The notes below the pieces were generated by a model. That model searched no databases and was not told the DNA's origin. It saw only the letters and a list, made by a program, of their open reading frames with translations. From assembly GCA_963210315.1 (NCBI GenBank), contig OY723237.1, positions 3,162,001 to 3,226,000 on the forward strand: a stretch of 64,000 bases of DNA, read 5' to 3'. Positions 1 to 9,802 of the stretch are shown in pieces. Each line of letters begins with the position of its first letter. Positions within the stretch are counted from its first letter, which is position 1. The DNA comes from Rhynchopus euleeides (taxonomy: Eukaryota; Euglenozoa; Diplonemea; Diplonemida; Diplonemidae). A program made the position numbers and the translations under genes.

Positions 1-212
1 GGGGGTGACATAAACATGCCTTTGTAGGGGGTGACATATACACGGGGGGAGGTATCAGCATTTTTTTCGTTCAATCTGAACCGAGAACAAATTTAATTCG
101 CCGACGCAGTTTACTCTCAGCAGCAAAATCTGGGAAGACGCGGCCTGGGGAGGGAGCCTGCCGACACACAACACGCTAAGTGCCCCTTGGGTGTCCCGAT
201 ACGATACTTTCC

Positions 213-315
213 GGGGACTTCGCTCAGCAGTGCAGAAATGTGAGGCAAGGAGAGCTGCCTCACATAAATTAGCTCTCTCAGAGTGCCGCAATTTGCCATA
301 ATTTGACACAGGAGA
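213..315 (+). mobile_element. MITE family copy, degenerate
   Basis: The left end reads CGGGGACTTCGCTCAG and is followed by the family core GTGCAGAAATGTGAGGCA. The right part keeps the core TTTGACACAG, but the terminal GAGCGAAGGCCC arm is not preserved. It is assigned by similarity to the intact copies at 533, 14925 and 22588. Confidence 0.45.
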
Positions 316-532
316 CATGCATCGAAAGCCTAATGCCGGTGTTCTGCGAACGCTGATCACCCCCACAGCCTGCCAGTTATGTGAAGTGCGAAGCACCGTG
401 GTGTGAAGCTCCCAAGGGTATGAAAGTCTCCTGAGCTGGCCTCTGTCAAACTGCCGAAGCAATAAAGATGGCAGCTCAGGGGTGAGGGGGAGCGAAGTAC
501 GCTGCTTGAATATAGCATTAGGGAGGGGGGGA

Positions 533-622
533 GGGGGCTTCGCTCAGAAATGCAGGACAGTGAGTCACCTTACAAAGGAGGAGGCAAGCCTGGCACAGTT
601 TGACCACAGAGCGAAGGCCCCC
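533..622 (+). mobile_element. MITE family copy (90 bp)
   Basis: The ends are GGGGGCTTCGCTC and GAGCGAAGGCCCCC, imperfect inverted repeats of about 13 bp. Inside are the family words TGCAGGACAGTGAG and TGGCACAGTTTGAC. It has no coding capacity. No convincing target duplication is visible because both flanks are G/C runs. Confidence 0.65.
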
Positions 623-1259
623 AAGGCGCTGCTTGTGCGTCAAACACGGGGCAAAACAACAAAAGCAAATCCTGTAAAACGAGATCGCCTCGTGCCTGGT
701 CGCAGAGTTGGCCGCCCCTTCACTCGTTATGCAGGCGGAGTTGGCGGGGTGGGGGCGGCGGGGGATGGGGAGCGGAACAGCGACGCCCTGTTCGCTAACG
801 CAAACTAACGAAACAGATGGATGGTTTGACGTGATCACACCCTCTGCCCTCCCCGCCCTTTTCGCTTCTTCTTGAAGAGTGGAGATTTAGGAATAGTTCA
901 TTCGGCAGTGTTCTGCATTCGCGCCCCTTCATCCAGCAGGGAGCGTGGCAGACACCGCACCAGGCGGGTTTGCGAGGTGGCTGGCAGCCGTATCCAATCT
1001 GAAGCAACATCACTCAGAGTCGACCGATTCCCGGCTTTCCGCCGAGTCGGGCGTCGGGGGGGAAATCCGGCCCAAATCGGGGCGGCAACTATGAGGCATG
1101 TGGAAATGTGGCAAACAGCGGTGTACCGTTGAAAGAGAAGAGAAGGGGTGTCCTTCGATCAACAACACCCACCTCTCTCACCCCTCCCCTCCCATGCGCC
1201 CTGCTGTGCCGTGGTGAAACCTGCAAACCCGGGTCGAAGGCACTGCAAATCTCAGCAAG

Positions 1260-1599
1260 CAACGGAAGGGGTGACATGACGAAGATGCGCCAGGCCATGA
1301 CTGTCATCCAAAGCTTGCCGTGCTCAGCCACTGATTGGAGTACAATAAACCCACCATACGCAGTGGATCCGAGCTTTTGAACAATCTGGAATATTCTTTG
1401 GGCGTGGTGAGCAGCCCCGGTGCACTGTTCCGAGTTCGCCTGGCCACACGGCGGCATTGCCTCATATCGCCTCGAGAAAAGTTCAAATCATGAGCCTGGG
1501 TTGAGGGTGGGATGCTAAATAGGCAGGTGGGGACACTTGATAGGTCTCGACTGAGTGCGGAAGAGGAGGGACCCAGTGCGGTGCGCATTAGGGTCCGAG
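1260..1599. mobile_element. 340-bp segment present only in duplication copy 1
   Basis: Copy 2 runs straight from CAGCAAG into GGCTCAGG (around 10363), while copy 1 has 340 bp between the same words. I see no clear target duplication or terminal inverted repeat. Part of it (about 1418-1475, CACACGGCGGCATTGCC) resembles 41120-41190 (CGCACAGCGGCATTGCC), which suggests a fragment of a dispersed repeat. It could equally be a deletion in copy 2. Confidence 0.5.
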
Positions 1600-1778
1600 G
1601 GCTCAGGGCCAGTTATGGGTAATTCCTCTCGAATCAGCCATCCGACGAAGCTGATGCGACTGCTGACCATCTAATCTGACGAGCAAGTGGCCCACACGTA
1701 TTGCGAGGAGGGCGGGCCACTTCAGTCAGAATCGAACACGGTGTGGTAACCACCAGGCTGCAGGGGCACGCTGGTGGA

Positions 1779-4454
1779 TTAACCGCCTGGATCGCGGCTG
1801 AAGTCCATCAGCACATGAGGTGCGTAGTTTGCAGGGATCGGCTGCAGCGGAGCGCCTCTGTCGGTGCACACCTTGAGCATTCTGGCAACTCTGGCGACAT
1901 GGGTGCCTGCACCAGCAAACCTGACATAGGCAGCTGCATTGTCGTAGTTCCCTTCGTACAGTGCGTCGATGGCAAGGTTGTAGCTATCGAATAGATTGTC
2001 CCTGCTGTTCTCTATCTGATACATCCATTCCTCCTGATCGACAGCCTTCTGCTGCAATACTTCGTACACAAACCTCTCGGTTGTGTCTGTCAGCTGCACC
2101 TTTGCAAGCTTGCGGGCCTCGAATTCACCTTGGACTTCCTTCACCACCTCCTGATCTGCAACCTGTGCGATGTCCCACGCCCTGCCCCAGCGTTCGAACA
2201 CCCAGATCAGTGCAGCACACTTCCCAATGATTGAATACCGCTTCAGGCCCTGACAGCCCATGTTGCCGCACAGTGCCCTGCTTGATGAGATTGCTGCATT
2301 CATGTGGAACGAGGGCAGAGTACACGACAGCCTTCCCTTCAAAGCGACCATGCATGCCGTAGCGTTGGTTCTGTGCATCGGGCTGTATCGCAGTGTGTTG
2401 AAGGAAACGTGCACCTTGTCCCCAATGAATTCGTCGACTATCCCATAATTGCTCTTGACCTGCAGCACGGCCTGCTCCACATAGCTGGCATGCATCTGCT
2501 CCAGCCCACAGACCACTTGACTCTCGGGGATAATCCCATGCAGGTTTGTCACCATGAGAGTCACGTTCCGCATCTTCAGCGGGCCTACTGACATGTGTGC
2601 GGCGTGCACCTTGACGGCGCCGGAAGAGGAGGTCGACGAGCTGCGACTTTCTCTGTCTCGGGAGGATCCTGAGACTGTTGGCGCATGCGACATGCCGTCG
2701 GACTCGGTGTGGTCCTCATTGGTTAAGAGCACGCTCTGTGGGAGATACTGCTTGTACTCTGCCAGCTGTCGGACCAGCACGCTGAAGGACTCCTGCATGA
2801 GGCGCACCTCTCTCACCCTGCTCGTCGCCTTACTCTGACGGTTATCCACATGCATTGTCGCTGCAGCGTACATGTCCTTCTGCAGCATTTGAAGCGGACG
2901 CAGCAGTGCAGCAAGCCCGGCAGCCGCAAGAAGCGCAAGGCCAATGCTGATGGAGACTGCGAGGGCCAGCGCCACCTTCGATGCCTCGTCTGCCTTGCCG
3001 AGCACGTCCGACATCGGGATGTCCACAACAATCACCAGCGGGAAGTTGGGGATGTCGACCGGGAAGGACATGATCACGTCACCCGCCTCTTGGTACAGCG
3101 CACTGCCCGACAGCGCGCCCTGCATCGCCCCGCCCCAACGCGCCTTCACCGCATTCGCAACATGCAGAACCCGTGACTCCGTCTGGAAGGTGTCCACGAG
3201 AACCAGCTCCATGCCCTCTCGGTCTCCCTCTGGGCCACTAGCATCACGCTTCAACTCAGTAAGAGACAGACTCGCCCCGACAAGATGCACAGAGGCACCT
3301 GCAGTCAGGAGAAGAGAGATGCCGTTCGGGGACGGCTTCAGCTCCTTCATGAAGTCGTTCATCGCCGACAGGAGGATGAAAACAGTGCTGTGCCCGAGCC
3401 GCACGCCTTGGTCGTTGTAGATACCCTGCAGTGCCAGGACAACAAGCTTATTGTTTGGATTGACGCTTGGTTCGGAAAATGTCGCCTCCTTCGAGTATGT
3501 CAGCGGCAGCCAGGGTGGATCTGGTCTGCTGGGCAAAGTAAACACTACGTTGTACCCTGCCATGGGTTCTGCAAATATCCCGTAAGTCTGAAATGTGTCG
3601 GCGGGGTCACGGTCCGCTGCAAGCACTGTTGTGAAAACCACTGTGTGAAACCCAAGGCAGTTGCGCGAGTCCTTCGCAGGAAACCCACAGGACACTGCGC
3701 ACTTCCGCGCAGCCACAGACGACAGGTCGTTGCATGCAGAGGGCGTTGAGATGTTGACACAGTCGTCCTGCCAATCCTTCGCCGTGCACTTCGCCCACGG
3801 GGGGTGGTTGCCCCCGTCCGTGACCCAGTGCCTCTGAACCTGAGTCCCGTCAGGCGTCACAGTATGCAGTTGCAAAGAAGACCACGCGCCCGAAAGAGAC
3901 GTCACCGAAACTGCGGTGAGCGAGATCATCTGCGTGCCGACTGTGCGGATCAGCCTGTGTATAAACTCCTGCTGCTCTGGAAAGATCCCGGACACGTTGA
4001 ACACGCCCTGCGCTGCCGACTGGCACAAGAGGTCCAGCATCGTGATCGCCACACCCAGGTCGTGTCTCACGCTCTGCTTTGCCAGTGCTGCTGAAGACAC
4101 GGCACTGTGCTCTGCTTGCATGAGGATATCATCGCGTGAGGCAACGTACGTCACAGACCAGGACACCACCCCGACACACACCAGGAGCACCCACACGACA
4201 AGCGCCAGCAGGGCTGTCAGCCGCACCGTGCTGCGCCAAGCCATAATGGCCATGCACAGGATCGCCAGCACAAGGACACAGAGAGGCACAGTGATGAGCA
4301 CCACGTGTGTGCTGTGCAGCTGGTCGGGGTACGGCTCCTTCAACAGGAACTCATCCACCCCCATCGCAGCACCGGAAACCCCCAGCAGCAGGCAGGCCCG
4401 CAGCATGCGCCCCGCTGCCTTCATTGCTGCCCAGTGCTCAGAGCAGCACAACAA
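1779..4454 (-). CDS. Multi-pass dCache receptor with degenerate class III cyclase domain, paralog 1
   Basis: Single open exon of 891 codons. Order of parts: N-terminal hydrophobic stretch (about 17-33, a signal peptide if translation starts at Met11), membrane segments about 49-72 and 78-104, an extracellular dCache-like region about 107-490, a membrane segment about 492-518, a HAMP-like linker, the YLPQSVL motif at 570-576 seen before cyclase domains of other protists, a Ser-rich linker at 590-613, a cyclase-homology domain about 629-757, and a C-terminal FDSYNLAIDALYEGNYDNA motif typical of the tail after cyclases. The fold-defining IGDKVHVSF (second metal Asp679) is present. The first metal Asp is Asn (VTNLHG), and the usual DTVN..SR segment reads GKCAALIWVF, so the Asn and Arg of catalysis are gone. 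Glu675 sits where guanylyl cyclases have Glu. Inference: a membrane sensor whose cyclase domain is probably inactive or a dimer partner. Residues 223-256 form a six-Cys cluster. Met11 is an alternative start. Confidence 0.85.
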   Translation of the reverse strand: MLCCSEHWAAMKAAGRMLRACLLLGVSGAAMGVDEFLLKEPYPDQLHSTHVVLITVPLCVLVLAILCMAIMAWRSTVRLTALLALVVWVLLVCVGVVSWSVTYVASRDDILMQAEHSAVSSAALAKQSVRHDLGVAITMLDLLCQSAAQGVFNVSGIFPEQQEFIHRLIRTVGTQMISLTAVSVTSLSGAWSSLQLHTVTPDGTQVQRHWVTDGGNHPPWAKCTAKDWQDDCVNISTPSACNDLSSVAARKCAVSCGFPAKDSRNCLGFHTVVFTTVLAADRDPADTFQTYGIFAEPMAGYNVVFTLPSRPDPPWLPLTYSKEATFSEPSVNPNNKLVVLALQGIYNDQGVRLGHSTVFILLSAMNDFMKELKPSPNGISLLLTAGASVHLVGASLSLTELKRDASGPEGDREGMELVLVDTFQTESRVLHVANAVKARWGGAMQGALSGSALYQEAGDVIMSFPVDIPNFPLVIVVDIPMSDVLGKADEASKVALALAVSISIGLALLAAAGLAALLRPLQMLQKDMYAAATMHVDNRQSKATSRVREVRLMQESFSVLVRQLAEYKQYLPQSVLLTNEDHTESDGMSHAPTVSGSSRDRESRSSSTSSSGAVKVHAAHMSVGPLKMRNVTLMVTNLHGIIPESQVVCGLEQMHASYVEQAVLQVKSNYGIVDEFIGDKVHVSFNTLRYSPMHRTNATACMVALKGRLSCTLPSFHMNAAISSSRALCGNMGCQGLKRYSIIGKCAALIWVFERWGRAWDIAQVADQEVVKEVQGEFEARKLAKVQLTDTTERFVYEVLQQKAVDQEEWMYQIENSRDNLFDSYNLAIDALYEGNYDNAAAYVRFAGAGTHVARVARMLKVCTDRGAPLQPIPANYAPHVLMDFSRDPGG

Positions 4455-4695
4455 GGTGGGGGCTGTGTGTGTGTTTCACATCCCTGTTTCAGGATATGTG
4501 TGGCGGTTTGGGCTTGTGGAGTGGAGTGGGGTGGGGTGCACTGGAGTGGAATCTGCTGCCGCTTCGGCACATCTTGCACGGAAAGGGAGGGGGAAAGGGT
4601 ATCCTTACTGTGACGTGGTTCCTTTGGTAGTCTACCTACAGGGTCCCGGGTTTGCCACCCCCGCCCGACTGTCAGACCCCTGGGGACACGCATAT

Positions 4696-5081
4696 TATAA
4701 GATGTACCTGGGACCCCCCGTGTATAAGTCCCCCCCCCTTACCCCCGTGTTTAAGTCCCCCCCTGGGGGTCTGGCAGGGGGGGGACTTAAACACAGGGGG
4801 ACCTAAACACGGGGGTGGGCTGGTCTGGAGGGTCATCAGGTGGCCCCTAGGCCCTCCAGGTGCTGTCAGAGTCGAAAAGTGGGGTGCCAAAAGTCCATCC
4901 GGACCGGAATTACCCCCCTACGACAGCAGAGGAAGAGGTCTTCTTGGTCTCCACTGTGCCACCCCCGTGTTTAAGCCCCCCCTGTGTTTAGGTCCGCCCC
5001 CCCCGTGTTTAAGTCCCCCCCGGCCGAAAATCGCCTCCAGGGGGGGGACTTAAACACGGGGGGTCCCAGGTACATCTTATA
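4696..5081. mobile_element. Foldback/MITE-like element with 40-bp inverted ends
   Basis: The left end reads TATAAGATGTACCTGGGACC and the right end is its reverse complement. Between them the word CCCCCGTGTTTAAGTCCCCC and close variants recur about ten times in both orientations, so the whole 386 bp can fold into nested hairpins. It has no open frame with a recognisable product. A relative seems to be cut by the left window edge (1-50). Confidence 0.65.
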
Positions 5082-7372
5082 TTCGACCCCCCCCCCAATA
5101 AGATAGGGTAAGCTCGCTTAAGCTAGCGTCATTTAATTATCTTGCTGCCCCCCAGACCTCCCTGTGACATGTGCCTGCCGAGTACCTTATCCTCGCGCGT
5201 GAATTTGGATTCCATCGGGTAATGGAATACAGACCATCCTCGGTAGTTTCATTTGATGGACGCAGCCAACTCACACAGAAGCGAGGACGACCCGGGAAGA
5301 ACAACACAACAAGGGGCAATAACGAACAAAGGTGTCGCGAGACACCGGGGGCAAATTGGGGAGGGGGGGGGGGTAGCAGTGAAGCCGAAAAACAACCACC
5401 AAACAGTAGCGTAGATATATTGCCGAAGATGGTGCTGGGTTGAATTGCTCTCCTCTGAGAACCTCAACAGGGCCGCAAGTCATGCATGGGTCGATTGAGG
5501 GGGGGGGGGAAAGAACGTTATTGTTTGCTAGATAATGCGAAAATAGGAGGGGGGGGGATTGTGGACTTCTACCTACGGGCATTGGTGTTAGCAACCCCGT
5601 GGACACCATGGACTAGTCGAGTCACCTACCTGTCGAGTGGCACCCGTCGTCCTGCAGGTTGAAGCTGTTGAAATGACATGTGATCCTGCTAATTTCCGTT
5701 GAAAAACAAGCCCTGACAAAAATTTCTGTCGATTTCGGTCAATTCTCGCAGTTCCGGGGACCGCGCGAAAGCGGTACAGACCTGTGACAGCTTGACACAT
5801 CAACCTATTTTTTTGCGGGATTTTCTGCTGAATTCTTTCTGAAGCCACCGGGGGACAAATCAACAGGAACTAGCTCGAACACCTGCCGCTCGACAGGTTC
5901 CCCGTCGGGACAATGGGTACTGCCTGTCGCATTTTCACCTGTCACCCTGACACGTCGACCACACCCGTCGGTGCCCGACTAATCACTAATCCGTGGTGGA
6001 GTGGAACGGGGGGTAGGATTGTGGAAAGTACAAGCAAGACAAGTCTCCCTCCCAGCAATATGGGTCCGTTTTGCCGGGTAGTGAAATAGAAGAAACATGA
6101 AACACATACTGGGCCTCCGGCATGTGTTAAGCGTTGATAGAGCAGTAGTGGGGGGCCCTACCCGTCGGGTCGACTTGTCGTCCGATGAGTAGGCTCGTCG
6201 GGATGCAGTCCCGAGACCTGAGACCCGACTACCGCGTCGTGAGGGTCATATCCCACACACAAGAGTTCGTAAACGTAGCTTTTTCAAAATACATACTCCT
6301 TTCGCTTTATTGTAGACCTGACTTACTGACCTCAAGTTCCTCCTGGGAAGCAGCATGAAGATGTGGACCTTATAAAGCTTCAGTCGCACGATTTCCTTCG
6401 TTACTTCGCGACTTACTCGCTGCGCCTCGTCGTTCGTAACTGGTAAGAATAGTATTGCCGAACACTGCATGCTCTGTTTGTGCCAAAATCTAGGCAAAAC
6501 AAAAACAACACCAGCCTGATGAGGAGGTTGTTTTGAAACAGCACTGCCCGCTTCCTTCATCTTGAAAGATCCCGCTTGTGCAGTGGCCCCACACATTCAC
6601 ATGCGCTCGGGCTTGACTGGGCGAATGCATCGTGGGCAAGAGACAAATCACTGCTGTGCAGGGCTTGTCCTGCACCACGCGGCAGTTCGGGAATGCAACG
6701 AGACAGACCGACTGCTCAGAATGCAGTCCGAGACGTGGTACGCGGGACCTTGGGCGTTCCCCAATTCGTTGGAATGCAGTCTGAAACCTGACGGCCACGT
6801 CGTGTCAGCCCAGGGTGGGGAGGTCTGGGTCGAAATCCAGTTTTCAGGGGGCGGGGGGTGAACCAGACAGCTCCGCTGTTGCCCGCGACCCTGGCTACTG
6901 TTTGAATGATCTCTCCTTTGTTGGAAACTGCTAGCTTTTCGCACTAAAAAGCCTCGTGGCAGCGTTCGAGATACCTGCACACATGCACTCGCAGGCACTG
7001 TTCGTACAAACAAAGAACGCAACTCCAAGTCTTTCTTGTTGTTGAATAATGATCACACGAAACTGCGCCGCCACACCGCGCTGAGTGTTGAGAGGCGGGC
7101 ACAAATGGAATATAAAGGGAAACATAGGAGGCCCTCGCTACCAGGTAGGCCGGCTTACCATTACACTGCCAGGAAAACCGTCTGTGCCCCCCCTCCCTAC
7201 TGGACAACAAAACACAATCACTGCCGGAAACTGTTGTTGGAACACATACATGCCTCACTCTTTGTGGGCATCACCCCCCTTCCCCCTCGGGCAGTGGTGG
7301 CAGCGTACGCCGCTACTACGGCCATACGGCACACGTACGCGTATGCCGTACGCACTTTCTCGAAACGCGCTG

Positions 7373-7660
7373 CGTACACGGTGGCCAGGATTCTGTGGGA
7401 TATCAAAACGGGAGATGGGGCGGGTTATCCCGCGGGGGAGGTCTCCCTCGCCGGTTTGATATCCCGCCAGGGTAAGGGGGGGAGATGACCCATCTCCCCC
7501 CCCGGGAGATGACCCCATCTCCCGGGGGGGGATATGGCCCCCTACCCGGCGGGATATGGTTTTTCCAAAACACGGGATATGTCACTTTGAGAAGTGGGAT
7601 ATCCCACCGGCATATCCCGTTTTGATATCCCACAGAATCCTGGCCACCGTGTACGCGTAG
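7373..7660. mobile_element. Small inverted-repeat element (about 290 bp)
   Basis: The arms CGTACACGGTGGCCAGGATT (continuing through TGTGGGATATCAAAACGGGA) at 7373-7413 and 7617-7658 are near-perfect reverse complements of about 41 bp. The interior is full of GGGATATC/GGAGATGA words and their complements, giving further internal hairpins. Non-coding. Confidence 0.65.
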
Positions 7661-8396
7661 CAGAAAGTCTCTACGTCTGGTGTTACACAGTGGGGCACCC
7701 TGGTCTTGCCTTTCACAGATGGTTCCATGCCACACACAGGGGAGTTTCTCGCCCTGCAAGTCCGCCTGCAAAGCACACTGCAAAGGCACCACCATCGGAT
7801 CGAAGGCTCGAAGGCAGCACCCGGCTAAAGGCACAGAAAGCTTCCCGTTATTGAGGGATCATACCATAAACAATTGGCATTTCTCCACCTGATTTTGACC
7901 CGAGTTTGGAGGAGTTTGGTGGAGTTTGGTGGCGTTCGGTGGTGTTGTGCGGTGTTGTGTGGTGGTTCCCTGCAAAAAAATCGAATGTCCTATGGGGCGG
8001 AGGGCGCTGGGGACTGGGCAGTGGCCGTTCCACATGCCCTTCCCATCGTGACTTACACCCTGTTGCCACCCCACTTCATGGAAAACATGACTACGCAGTA
8101 ACAGGGTCATGCTTGCGGCGGTATGCAACCACCAGTACAGCCTGTTTCGGGTTCGCAAAGCCTGGTACGCTGCCTTGCCGTAGGGACCCAGACACTGAGG
8201 ACACCCCTGTGAGAACACTGAGGGAAGATGTTGGGCTAGCCTAGTTGAAGCAGGCTTCGGGGTGACCGAGCAGAGCACCCTGCCCAAAACATGAACAAGA
8301 AAGACTGTTCGACTGACGGGGAAAGAAGAAGAACCTGGTGGGCAGGTTGGAGATATCAGGAGCCTTCTCTTCAAGGCTACCACTGATGTTGGACTT

Positions 8397-8483
8397 GGCC
8401 TTCGCTCCCGTGAGCAGTGAAAAAAGTGAGGGACACCGTTCTTCCCCTCTGACTGACGACCAGTGATGACGTAGCGAAGGACC
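8397..8483 (+). mobile_element. MITE family copy (about 87 bp)
   Basis: Left end TGGCCTTCGCTC and right end GTAGCGAAGGACC. The interior keeps GAGCAGTGAAAAAAGTGAG, which matches the family core GTGCAGAAAAGTGAG. Assigned by end and core similarity to the other copies. Confidence 0.5.
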
Positions 8484-9802
8484 TTGAATGGGGTTTGAAC
8501 CCGAGAGAGTCAATACTCAACCAAAGGTATTCTCCAGGACCTGGCACGGAACGGGCGCTCCGAACGCCCCCTGAATCATCTCTTTCGCCACGGCCCAAGC
8601 CGGCACCCCCTCACTGCCACCAACGAACTGTTGCTGCACCGCGACAAGGAGGCAGCCCACTACCTGGCTGCAGCAGGGGAACTGGGCACAGCGAGGTACT
8701 TCAGCCATTCAGCTTCAGGCTTGCAGTGGTCTTCAATCCCACCCAAGCCTTACCGAAGCTTGGATACCCCTGGGTCGGGATTCGGAACGTGGGTATATCG
8801 GCCGGTGGGATGCGACTTTGGGAAGGGATGGCCTCACCCAGAATGGCTGAAAATCCTGTCCGGCCGCTGAAATTTGAGCCGTACTGCGCTCTAAGAGATG
8901 AGAAAGAGGGGCTAAGGTAGTTGGAGTCCACTATGTACTTGCACTCCAGGTCCCTGACTTGCACACGGTGCAATAATGTGCCTGGAACCGGGGAGGAATG
9001 CAGTGCAAGTAATGTCCGAGTGTGCAAGTGCGATCTTCCTCCCTGTTTTAGGGGGGCAGTGGGCTTGGCCTGTAGTACGGATCGAACCCCGGTCCACCCA
9101 ACGGCGTCGTGCGGTCAAGCAAATCGGATATTTCTTCCCAACGGGACCCTTCCCAAGAGTTGAAGACGAAAACCAGTCCCTGACCAACCCCACAGGCTCA
9201 TCTTACCCTTCCTGGGGCTGGAAGCATGGTAGTGACCTCCATTTTGTGGCTGGTTTTGGCCCGAGTTTGGTGGTGGTAAACTGGTTACTCACGGTATGGG
9301 CCCTCGGGGCCAGGCTGCGATGCCAGCACGCAAACCCAAATTGCAATACGTAAACTGGAGATTTTCGGAGATTAGTTACGGGCAAAATCAGGTGGTTTCT
9401 TCCCCAAACTATAAAAAATAGGCATGCGTCCGGCAACCGGCCGCGCCATCACTGCGCGGGGTACCAAAAAAAACGATAAGGCGTTGTTTGTGCGCCAAAC
9501 CTGGGCGAGCAAACTCCACGTAGTTTGCCTGATGAAGGTTGGTGTGGATGTGCACAATCAGAGTAACAAGGCAGGACTAAGTCCTTCCGACTGGCTCATT
9601 ATGACCCCAATCTTTTCTTGATGATCGGGAAAACACTGTTTGTCACCCAAAGCGCTGTCAACTACATGTTTCTCTGTGACACAGGGCTAATCCTAACTTC
9701 AGACCCAAACCCGGGGGTCAGGAATTCCCAGATTTCTCCACTGTTTAGCGCGTTTTTTTGCCACTGGAAGCTCCATGTGGCTTCACCAGGAAGTGGTGAA
9801 CA

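Larger units (their letters stand above)
1..680. other. Non-coding repeat-bearing left edge
   Basis: No gene is supported here. The first 50 bases hold two copies of a GGGGGTGACAT-type unit followed by ACACGGGGGG, which resembles the arms of the foldback element at 4696-5081, so a relative may be cut by the window edge. The stretch also contains one degenerate and one good copy of a small inverted-repeat element, listed separately. Several open frames exist on both strands but none has a recognisable domain. Confidence 0.5.
681..4520. repeat. Tandem segmental duplication, copy 1
   Basis: This block aligns with 9803-13281. Homology starts near CTGGTCGCAGAG, just before an 18-mer CCTTCACTCGTTATGCAG, and ends shortly beyond the 5' end of the receptor gene near TTTCAGGATATGTGTGG. 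The gene plus its 3' flank is therefore duplicated as a unit. Copy 1 holds an extra 340 bp at 1260-1599 that is absent from copy 2. Outside the ectodomain-coding patches the copies look nearly identical by eye, which implies recent duplication or continuing gene conversion. Confidence 0.95.
4521..9802. other. Intergenic DNA between the duplicated blocks
   Basis: I find no supported gene in these 5.3 kb. The stretch holds a foldback element (4696-5081), G runs (5349, 5503, 5548), a degenerate field of CCGTCGG/CTCGTCGG words (about 5590-6240), a second inverted-repeat element (7373-7660), a short TGGTGGAGTT tandem (7905-7970), and a MITE copy (8397-8483). Open frames of 60-170 codons occur on both strands, overlap one another and show no domain. 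The two receptor copies are thus separated by a spacer that is itself not duplicated. Confidence 0.55.

Noticed and set aside
8470-8535. tRNA-like A box and B box (TGGTTGAGT, GGTTCAAACCC) on the minus strand
   Set aside because: The boxes are only about ten bases apart and no cloverleaf can be drawn.
9078-9100. B-box-like GGTTCGATCC on the minus strand
   Set aside because: No matching A box or acceptor stem is found upstream.
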